Assembly: GCF_002934605.1 (NCBI RefSeq)
Contig: NZ_PTJC01000005.1
Coordinates: forward strand, 1 to 64,000
Direction of reading: 5' to 3'
DNA from: Neolewinella xylanilytica
GTDB lineage: Bacteria > Bacteroidota > Bacteroidia > Chitinophagales > Saprospiraceae
Length of the DNA: 64,000 bases
Positions 7,144 through 13,689 of the stretch are shown piece after piece. The notes below the pieces were generated by a model. The model was not told the origin of the DNA. It saw only the letters and a list, made by a program, of their open reading frames with translations, and did not search any database. A program made the position numbers and the translations under genes. Numbering within the stretch: position 1 is the first letter of the stretch; each line of letters opens with the position of its first letter.

Positions 7144-7911
7144 TCAGTTATCCGCCGCTCCTTCCAGTCGTTGTAGTATTCGATCTACTTGTGCGAGTAA
7201 GGGGCGGTAGTGCAGGGTTTCGGTACTCCGGCTAGTCAGTAGAAAGAGTAGAAGGTGGTTCTCGAACTCGGCTGATTCAAGCAGGGCGAGATTGCTGTGG
7301 TGGTCGTTGGCCCTCGGTAGTTTCAGTTCTCTCTCGGAGACCCCCGTCAGGTCGAAAACGGTGCGGATACTATACGCGTCGCTGCTAAACAGGTCGAGTA
7401 CCCGTTCCCGTTGGTGGTACAACTCTTCCTCCTGCTGGCCGATGTCCGTCAGCGTCGCCATCCAATTGGTGAGCAGGAGGCGCAACTCCAGGTCGGACAA
7501 ATCCTGCAGGCTTCCGGAATTAATGATTTCCAGTAGCAGCGAGTTGTTGGGATTAAAGGCAATATCGTAGGCAAAAGATTGGTACAGCATCTCCGCGAAA
7601 TCCCCCTCCGATGGCGGTTCGGTATATTGGGAAATGTGATTCGCGATCCGGTTGCCCACCTCGTAACTACGGCGGTTCACGCGGATCAGCTCTTCCAGTT
7701 TCAAGCGGTTCAGCCGAAATTCCTCCCGCAGTCCCATCAGGTATTCGCTTTCTTTTTCCTCCGTGGCACGCTGTTGGGTGCCGGTATCGATGGCCAGCGC
7801 GATCAGGATACCGATGACGACCAGCACGATTTCCCCGATTGCGTAGACCAGGTATTCCCGCAGCTTTTTATTGATGAGCAGCCTGCGTCGGATTCGTTTG
7901 AAAAACCACAC
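7144..7911 (-). CDS. DUF6090 family membrane protein
   Basis: From GTG at 7911 the protein begins VWFFKRIRRRLL and soon reaches one membrane segment, 'YAIGEIVLVVIGILIALAID'. This N-terminus is the hallmark of DUF6090 proteins, common in Saprospiria and Flavobacteriia. The remaining 200 residues are a helical, probably periplasmic domain rich in Leu and Glu. The open frame extends upstream to 8061, but those 50 residues lie inside the inverted-repeat element 7938-8109 and are not part of the family, so the GTG start is preferred. Function is unknown. Confidence 0.7.
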   Translation of the reverse strand: MWFFKRIRRRLLINKKLREYLVYAIGEIVLVVIGILIALAIDTGTQQRATEEKESEYLMGLREEFRLNRLKLEELIRVNRRSYEVGNRIANHISQYTEPPSEGDFAEMLYQSFAYDIAFNPNNSLLLEIINSGSLQDLSDLELRLLLTNWMATLTDIGQQEEELYHQRERVLDLFSSDAYSIRTVFDLTGVSERELKLPRANDHHSNLALLESAEFENHLLLFLLTSRSTETLHYRPLLAQVDRILQRLEGAADN

Positions 7912-7937
7912 GGTAAACTGTTTACCACTCAATATAT

Positions 7938-8109
7938 GGCTTAGTGCTTCAGGACCGAAATAAGCTGCACCTTGACTTGCCATCGCGGCGCTGCACTTCC
8001 CGGCCAAAAATTCACCGTAGCTATGGCTATGCTGAACTTTTGTCCACTCGTTCAGCACCACGCTTTCGGCGTCAAGCTATTGCTTAGTTCAATCCTGAAG
8101 CACTAGGCC
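7938..8109. repeat. Inverted-repeat-bounded element (MITE-like), 172 bp
   Basis: GGCTTAGTGCTTCAGGACCG (7938-7957) is matched by an inverted copy at 8090-8109 with 17 of 20 bases identical. The enclosed sequence is unrelated to the flanking genes. One end supplies the TAG stop of the AraC gene (8103-8105); the other end lies just upstream of the DUF6090 start. The end sequence CTAGTGCTT is shared with the element at 38761-39154. It could instead be a bidirectional hairpin terminator, but the 132-bp loop argues against that. Confidence 0.45.
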
Positions 8110-9026
8110 TCGGAGGGCGGGTAAGGCAATCCGTCGCGGAAAGCGGAGGGAGATTGCCCCGTTCGCGTCTTAAAGAATTTACTGAACGACTGCGGGTGCC
8201 GGAAACCCAGGCCGTAGGCGATCTCGCTAACGGTATGGTCGCTCCCGGCGAGGTCGGTTTTCGCCCGGTCGACGAGGCGGGCGTGCAGGTATTCCTGTGC
8301 ACCGTGGCCCGTCACTACCCGCAACACTTCACTCAGATAGCCGGGGGACACGTGCAACGCGCGGGCCACCTCCTGTACGGCGGGCAGCCCCCGGTTCGCG
8401 AGATCGCCCGTCCGGAAGTAGGCGGCTACGGTTTCCTCCAGCCGGGCGATCAGCGCGTGGTTTTCCTTCTTGCGGGTCAGGAACTGCCGCCGGTAAAACC
8501 GTTCCGCGTAATTTAGTAGTCCGGTGAGCTGGGTAACCACGATGTCCTGGCTGAATTCATCCAAATTTCCCGTGAATTCCCGCCGGATGTTGTCGATGAT
8601 CGACCGGATGATGTCCTCCTCCTGCCCCGAAAGATGCAACGCCTCGTGTACCGCGTAGCCGAAGTACTCGTAGCCGTGTATACCTTCTGCCAGGGAGCTT
8701 CCGTAGAGGAAGTCGGGGTGGACCATGAGTAGCCACCCCCGGGTTTGCGCATCGTCGTTGAGCTCTATGGTATACGCCTGCCCCGGGGCGGTGAAGAACA
8801 TCAGTCCTTGGTCGAAATCGTACGCCTGCCGCCCGTATTTCATCGTTACTCCCGCGTCACGCTTTAGCCCCATCAGGTAGAAGCCATTCTGTAATGTCTT
8901 GACCCGTACCGAAGGGTCCAGCTGCATATCCTCGAAGCGGGCCACGCTCACCAGCGGGTGGGCGGGCGGCGGCAAGCCACAATTGGCGTGGTACTGACTG
9001 ATGGTGTCGGCGCGGTACAGGGGCAT
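8103..9026 (-). CDS. AraC-family transcriptional regulator
   Basis: The 307-residue protein has an N-terminal cupin-like sensing domain (about 20-150) and a C-terminal double helix-turn-helix of the AraC/XylS type (about 205-300). The latter shows 'VQEVARALHVSPGYLSEVLR' and 'VSEIAYGLGFRHPQSFSKFFK'. It is 12 bp upstream of, and on the opposite side from, the start of the transcript region of the NmrA-type oxidoreductase: the oxidoreductase stop is at 9039 and both genes read leftward, so the oxidoreductase comes first and this regulator follows. Together they are probably one autoregulated unit. The effector is unknown. Confidence 0.9.
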   Translation of the reverse strand: MPLYRADTISQYHANCGLPPPAHPLVSVARFEDMQLDPSVRVKTLQNGFYLMGLKRDAGVTMKYGRQAYDFDQGLMFFTAPGQAYTIELNDDAQTRGWLLMVHPDFLYGSSLAEGIHGYEYFGYAVHEALHLSGQEEDIIRSIIDNIRREFTGNLDEFSQDIVVTQLTGLLNYAERFYRRQFLTRKKENHALIARLEETVAAYFRTGDLANRGLPAVQEVARALHVSPGYLSEVLRVVTGHGAQEYLHARLVDRAKTDLAGSDHTVSEIAYGLGFRHPQSFSKFFKTRTGQSPSAFRDGLPYPPSEA

Positions 9027-9038
9027 GGGCGGTCAACG

Positions 9039-9929
9039 TTAACCGTGACGGTAAGCAGCGGCGAATTCGGGGGCATAGTCCTCCAGTTTAACGCTGCCCG
9101 CTTCGGCCGGTTTGTTGGCCTGAAAATCCCGTCCGAGCCGGCCGCTGTGAATGCTGGCGTACAGCTCGGTCAGGTTATCGGCCAGGGCTCCGGGCAACCC
9201 GGCTCCGAGCAAACCCTGCTTCATCTCCGCGTCGGAAACCACTACCCACTCCAGGTCGGGCTTCCCGATGGCGGTACCTAGCACCCGGGCTACTTCATCG
9301 CCGGTACGTTCGTCGCTGTACACGTAGCGGATCTTGCGGTGCTGTCCGGGTCGATCCACCTCTTGGGCAATCGCTTCCGCAATATCCCGGGGAGCAACGA
9401 GGGGAATCTTGTTCGGACCGCCGTAGTTAGCCAGAATCTTCCCGGTGGATTTAATACTGCCGATGAAGCCGAGAAAATTGTAGTAGAAGGAGGTGGGCCG
9501 GATGAAGGTCACGTCGGTTTCCGTTAATCCCCTCAGTGTTTCTTCCACGTGGTGGGCACCCAGGATATTTCCCGTGCCGTGGTTCAGTTCCGCGCCGAAG
9601 CTACTGAGGTAAATGACCCGCGGCACCCCGGTTTCGCGGATGGCCCGTGCGTAGTTTTCGCCCACTTCCCGGTAGAATTCGACCAGGTCGGAGGCCCGGC
9701 GCATATCCGGCGGCACCATGGCGTAGAGCAGGTCGGCTCCCGTCAAGGTGTCGGTGAGAAAGGCGGGATCGTCCAGCGCGCCAATAGCGGGTGTAGCCCC
9801 CAGCTCCTCGATCTCCGCCCGGCGGCTTTCCGAGCTGCTGATGACGGTCACGGCGTGGCCGCTGCCAAGAAGGATGTGGGTGAGGGGGCGGCTGACGTGG
9901 CCGAGCGACCCGGTAACGATAATGTGCAT
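9039..9929 (-). CDS. NmrA-type NAD(P)-binding protein / nucleoside-diphosphate-sugar epimerase-like
   Basis: From ATG at 9929 the protein has 296 residues and opens with a Rossmann strand and glycine motif, MHIIVTGSLGHVSRPLTHIL. This is followed by 'GALDDPAFLTDTLTGADLLY' and 'VIYLSSFGAE'. It matches the atypical short-chain dehydrogenases of the NmrA/QOR2 group, which sense or use NAD(P)H. An upstream ATG at 9965 would add 12 residues ahead of the Rossmann strand and is less likely. The usual catalytic Tyr-x3-Lys is not evident, so it could be a redox sensor. It is paired with the AraC regulator 12 bp downstream. Confidence 0.85.
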   Translation of the reverse strand: MHIIVTGSLGHVSRPLTHILLGSGHAVTVISSSESRRAEIEELGATPAIGALDDPAFLTDTLTGADLLYAMVPPDMRRASDLVEFYREVGENYARAIRETGVPRVIYLSSFGAELNHGTGNILGAHHVEETLRGLTETDVTFIRPTSFYYNFLGFIGSIKSTGKILANYGGPNKIPLVAPRDIAEAIAQEVDRPGQHRKIRYVYSDERTGDEVARVLGTAIGKPDLEWVVVSDAEMKQGLLGAGLPGALADNLTELYASIHSGRLGRDFQANKPAEAGSVKLEDYAPEFAAAYRHG

Positions 9930-10025
9930 GGTATAGTCGTATTGATGATTATACCTGGCAAACACGCCGCTCCACCGGGGGACGTAGCCGAATTCGGGTG
10001 CAATGAAGCCGAATACTGGTTTTTA

Positions 10026-10042
10026 GGGCGCCGGAGCGCGGG
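10026..10042 (-). repeat. Dispersed GC-rich intergenic motif, copy 1
   Basis: On the minus strand this reads CCCGCGCTCCGGCGCCC followed by TAAAAA. Related copies lie at 20165-20179, 33276-33292 and 63081-63097, all intergenic. The core GCGC-TCCG-GCGC can fold. Confidence 0.5.
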
Positions 10043-10051
10043 AACGGAGCC

Positions 10052-10843
10052 TTACCGGAAACGGACCAGCCTGTAATGCAATTCCATCAATCGAAACCCA
10101 AAGAACCGCAAGTGGTGATCGGCGCGCAGCGCGCCCTCGCCATCCTCGTATACTCGGATCCATTCGTGCATGGCGCGCAAGAACTTGGCCCACCACTTCC
10201 CCTGTCCATCCGTCAACGTAAAGTAGAAGCCGTTCTCCCCAAAGTAACGACCGTCGGAACGCTGGAGCAGGGAGCCGTCTGCCTCAACAGACCGGTCCAT
10301 GACCACCGAAGCGCTGCCCTTAGGCAGCGGGAAGATGACCTTTAGGAGCGGATGGCCGTAACGGGGATGTGCACAGGCCGTGTATATCCCGGAGTAGATC
10401 ACGTCACCACTACCCTTGATGATGCGGTACCAAATAGGGTAGCGCGTCGCCCGGCTTACGGGGTCTCGCAATTTTATGACACGGCTACGCAGCCCTTTCG
10501 CCGTATCCAGGGGGTTCAGCGGCAGATTAAGCTGCTGCAGGCACCGGCTAAAGATGCGGTTCAGCAACCAGGCGAAGGGTCTAAAAAAGGGGTTCCAGTC
10601 GGACCAGACCTCGAAGTTATAGTCGGTGGTATGCTCGTAGAAGTTGGCCACCTCCCCGTTGATGCGCTCGCGCTCGGGTTCGGTCAGTCCCGGATATTGG
10701 ATACTTTCCAGTAGACCTGCTCCAGGTTCGCTGTCCACGCGTTCGAGACCCTCGTCTTTCGCCAACTGCCAGATGAAACGATCGGCGATTAGCTCAAGGG
10801 TCACCGATCGGCCCGAGCCACCATGCATCCCGTATGGGGTCAA
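10052..10843 (-). CDS. Conserved hypothetical protein of a family also known from actinobacteria
   Basis: The protein has 263 residues. It resembles a family of uncharacterised soluble proteins with the landmarks 'DSEPGAGLLE', 'FYEHTTDYNFEVWSDW', 'RCLQQLNLPLNPLDT', 'GSGDVIYSGIYTAC' and 'KVIFPLPKGSASVVM'. The C-terminal half looks beta-rich with an ending 'LRFFGFRLMELHYRL'. Homologues often begin some 20 residues earlier, so the true start may lie upstream of 10843; no in-frame ATG was confirmed. No reaction is known to me. The neighbours on both sides are unrelated. Confidence 0.6.
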   Translation of the reverse strand: MTPYGMHGGSGRSVTLELIADRFIWQLAKDEGLERVDSEPGAGLLESIQYPGLTEPERERINGEVANFYEHTTDYNFEVWSDWNPFFRPFAWLLNRIFSRCLQQLNLPLNPLDTAKGLRSRVIKLRDPVSRATRYPIWYRIIKGSGDVIYSGIYTACAHPRYGHPLLKVIFPLPKGSASVVMDRSVEADGSLLQRSDGRYFGENGFYFTLTDGQGKWWAKFLRAMHEWIRVYEDGEGALRADHHLRFFGFRLMELHYRLVRFR

Positions 10844-11050
10844 CCTGACGCCCGGTGGCGCGCACCCACAGTTGGGTGATGTCGTCTTGCCATGCCATAT
10901 GGAAGGTGATACGGGGGAGTTAGGTGACGCATTGTGTACCGGGATTTTATTGTTACCGGTTCATGAGCAATGCTTGCGGTGCTCAGTGTCAACACCAACC
11001 CACTTCGGCAGCCGAATTCCGCTACGCTCCCTTTGGCGGACGAAGCTGAT

Positions 11051-11068
11051 CCCGAGCCGGAGCTCGGG
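11051..11068 (-). terminator. Hairpin after the DUF2911 gene
   Basis: CCCGAGC-CGGA-GCTCGGG forms a perfect 7-bp stem with a 4-nt loop, 8 bp downstream of the DUF2911 stop. There is no T-run, so it is a weak intrinsic terminator candidate or a REP-like hairpin. Confidence 0.4.
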
Positions 11069-11076
11069 AACCGACC

Positions 11077-11661
11077 CTACTCCGCCACCGAAATCGCAAA
11101 CGGCACCTTCAGTTTTTCCCAGTGTAAGTAAGCCTTCGTGGAGGTGGCCGTATTGTCGTCGAAGCCGAAAGTCAGCCACTCCTGCATAGGGGCTTCCTCG
11201 GGGCTGACTTCCACCCGGAGGGCATCCTGGGCTTCGTCATATTTGTAGCTGCCCCAGCCGTTGGCGGCCTTGTTGAAGATGACCGTCCATGCGCCCGATT
11301 CGGCGGGAATCATGTGGATGCTGTAAGTGCCGGCGGCCAGGGGCTCGCCCTCGACCATGACGTCCTCACTGAAGGTGACCGTGGTATTCTCGTTGGCGCC
11401 CGCCCGCCAGGGGTAGGGTTTGTTATCGGAGTACTGATTGCCTTCGGCCATCCCGTAAGGTACCATGTCGCCCCATACGGTGCGGCCCTTCACGGCGGGG
11501 CGGCTGTAATCGAAGGTGATTTCCGTATCCGCGCCGAGCGTCTGGCTGGTACTGGCCGTAGGACTGGCGCGCACCTCCCCGCCCTGGGCGGAAAGTCCGG
11601 TAGAGAAGAGGGTAAGCAGGGCAACCAGGCAAAGCCCGGTGAATCGGGGGAGGGTGTACAT
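11077..11661 (-). CDS. DUF2911 domain secreted protein
   Basis: From ATG at 11661 the protein has 194 residues and starts with a clear signal peptide (YTLPRFTGLCLVALLTLFST...LSAQ). An ORF start at 11751 would place 30 unrelated residues ahead of it. The mature part is DUF2911: 'RPAVKGRTVWGDMVPYG', 'WRAGANENTTVTFSEDVMVEG', 'AAGTYSIHMIP' and 'WTVIFNKAANGWGSYKYDE'. It is a beta-sandwich exported protein widespread in Bacteroidota with no known activity. It is divergent from the type IX-secreted protein at 11788, with 126 bp between the starts. Confidence 0.85.
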   Translation of the reverse strand: MYTLPRFTGLCLVALLTLFSTGLSAQGGEVRASPTASTSQTLGADTEITFDYSRPAVKGRTVWGDMVPYGMAEGNQYSDNKPYPWRAGANENTTVTFSEDVMVEGEPLAAGTYSIHMIPAESGAWTVIFNKAANGWGSYKYDEAQDALRVEVSPEEAPMQEWLTFGFDDNTATSTKAYLHWEKLKVPFAISVAE

Positions 11662-11774
11662 AGCGTCTGAAGCGGTAGTGAGTAAGGCGGTGAATGGGGT
11701 ACAAGATACGGGTATCCCGCTTGTCACTTCACTATCCTTCCCTGATTTCACCGATCCGGCGGGGGTCGGTAGAT

Positions 11775-11782
11775 TATCTTTA
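11775..11782 (+). promoter_or_regulatory. Candidate -7 element TATCTTTA before the CHU_C protein gene
   Basis: TATCTTTA differs from TAnnTTTG only in the last base. It lies 5 nt before the TTG start at 11788, which would make the transcript leaderless unless translation starts at the in-frame TTG at 11812. Confidence 0.35.
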
Positions 11783-11787
11783 GCGAA

Positions 11788-13671
11788 TTGCCCACGAAAT
11801 CCCGTCGATCCTTGCTCCTGCGCGCCGTCGCCCTATCCCTTTGTTTCCTGCTCACGGGCTATGCGCTGCCCGCACAGCAGTGTACCGGTAATCTGGGCGA
11901 AAACATATTCACCGACGGCGACTTCGGCAGCGGCACCGCCAACGTCCTGACTCCCGATCCGGGCATCGCGCCGGGCTTCTCCTACACCACCTTCCCGCCG
12001 CCGAACGACGGTTCCTACACCATCACCAACGATACGCGGCGCTGGGCCAGTATTTTCGATACCTGGCGCCTCTTCGGCGACAACAGCGACGACCCCAACG
12101 GCTACATGATGCTCGTGAACGCGAGCTACGAACCCGGGCTATTCTACGAGCAGGACGTCGACGGGCTGTGCGAGAACACCCTCTACCAGTTCTCCGCCGA
12201 CGTCACCAACGTGGTGCGGCGCGGCGTGAATCAGCTGCTGCCCAATGTCTCCTTCCTGCTCGACGACGAAGTATACGTCACCACCGGCGCCCTGCCGGAA
12301 AACGAAACCTGGACCACCTACGGTTTCACCTTCGTCACCCGGCCCGGGCAAACCTCCGTCACCCTCGCCCTGCGCAACAATGCCCCCGGCGGCATCGGCA
12401 ACGACATTGCCATCGATAACATCAGTTTTCGCGCCTGTGGACCCGAAGCCCTCATCCTGCCCGATACCGTTGCCGACGTTTGTGAAGATGGCGAGCCGAT
12501 CACCCTCACCGCCACCGTCAACGGCGACCAGTTTCCCACGCCGGCAGTGCAGTGGCAACGCAGTACCGACGGCGGCCTGAGCTGGCAGGACATTCCCGGG
12601 GAAACCAACCGCTCTTTCGTACAGCAACCCACGGCCAGCGGCCAGTACCTATACCGCTATCTGCTGGCCAACAGCCCCGCTAACCTGGCCAACACCAAGT
12701 GCTATATCGTCTCCAACGAAAAGCGTGTGAACGTGATCCCCAAAAACTACTCGGTGACGGATACTCTGTGCGCCGGCCTCACTTTCGCGGTGGGAAGCAA
12801 AACGTATGGCAGCAGCGGTATCTACGTGGATACGCTGCGGTCAGGCCTGGGCTGCGACAGTATCGTGCGCCTCGCACTGGAGATCGTGCCCGACCCCGGG
12901 CTCCGGCCAAGCTTCTCCCTGGTCGACCCCAGCTGCACCTACCTCGCCGACGGCCGCGTCACCCTCGACTCCATGCGCGGCGGCATCGCGCCCTACCGTT
13001 TCGAGCTCGCGGGCACCCCCGGTAGGGTAGGCATACCGGTTGATTCCCTGACGGAAGGCACCTACGCCTACCTTCTCGAAGACCGCTACGGATGCCGTGC
13101 GGCGGATACCCTTTCGCTGGTCAGTCCGTTCCCCTTCGAAGTGGACCTGGGCGCCGACCAAAACCTCGTTCTCGGGGAGCGGGCAACGGTGCCGATTCGT
13201 ACGTCCCAGCCAATCACCGCGTATACGTGGTTGCCTGCGGGGATCACTGACTGTGACTCCGGCTGTAACCCGCTAGAAGTACTGCCTACGTCCTCCGTAA
13301 CGCTCGGCCTGGTAGCGACCTCGGCCACGGGCTGCTTGGCCGTCGACAGCGTACGGCTCTCCGTGGTGGCGGAACGGCTCGTTTTCATCCCATCCGCCTT
13401 CTCGCCCAACGGGGACGGCAACAACGACCGCTTCACCGTTTTCGGCAGTCTCCCCAACGTAAGCGGGTTACGGAGCCTCCGGGTCTTCGACCGCTGGGGG
13501 GGCGAGCTGTTCTCCGCCGGTGACGTGAACGCGAACGACGAGACGGCCGGCTGGGACGGCACGGTCGGCGGGCGCGACGTGCCGGTGGGTACCTACGTTT
13601 ACGCGGCCGAGGTGGGGTTTCTCGACGGGGTGGTGGTAACCTATACCGGGACGCTTACCTTGATACGCTAG
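11788..13671 (+). CDS. Large surface protein with T9SS type B (gliding motility-associated) C-terminal domain
   Basis: The protein has 627 residues. The N-terminus (RRSLLLRAVALSLCFLLTG...LPAQ) is a signal peptide. Residues about 35-215 form a jelly-roll-like module with the ending 'NDIAIDNISF', typical of carbohydrate-binding-like domains in this phylum. Ig-like or SprB-type repeats follow, with 'CEDGEPITLTATVNG', 'VQWQRSTDGG' and 'LPTSSVTLGLVATSATGC'. The last 95 residues are the CHU_C sorting domain with 'IPSAFSPNGDGNNDRF', 'VFDRWGGELF' and 'GWDGTVGGRDVPVGTYVY'. It should be exported by Sec and then the type IX system and attached to the cell surface or released. No ATG is available; TTG at 11788 or 11812 must serve as start. 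Confidence 0.88.
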   Translation: MPTKSRRSLLLRAVALSLCFLLTGYALPAQQCTGNLGENIFTDGDFGSGTANVLTPDPGIAPGFSYTTFPPPNDGSYTITNDTRRWASIFDTWRLFGDNSDDPNGYMMLVNASYEPGLFYEQDVDGLCENTLYQFSADVTNVVRRGVNQLLPNVSFLLDDEVYVTTGALPENETWTTYGFTFVTRPGQTSVTLALRNNAPGGIGNDIAIDNISFRACGPEALILPDTVADVCEDGEPITLTATVNGDQFPTPAVQWQRSTDGGLSWQDIPGETNRSFVQQPTASGQYLYRYLLANSPANLANTKCYIVSNEKRVNVIPKNYSVTDTLCAGLTFAVGSKTYGSSGIYVDTLRSGLGCDSIVRLALEIVPDPGLRPSFSLVDPSCTYLADGRVTLDSMRGGIAPYRFELAGTPGRVGIPVDSLTEGTYAYLLEDRYGCRAADTLSLVSPFPFEVDLGADQNLVLGERATVPIRTSQPITAYTWLPAGITDCDSGCNPLEVLPTSSVTLGLVATSATGCLAVDSVRLSVVAERLVFIPSAFSPNGDGNNDRFTVFGSLPNVSGLRSLRVFDRWGGELFSAGDVNANDETAGWDGTVGGRDVPVGTYVYAAEVGFLDGVVVTYTGTLTLIR

Positions 13672-13689
13672 CCCCGCGGCCGGAGGTGC

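Noticed and set aside
7144-8061. Full 305-codon frame as the DUF6090 protein
   Set aside because: The first 50 codons lie in the inverted-repeat element; the family begins with the basic FFKRIRRRLL segment just after GTG at 7911.
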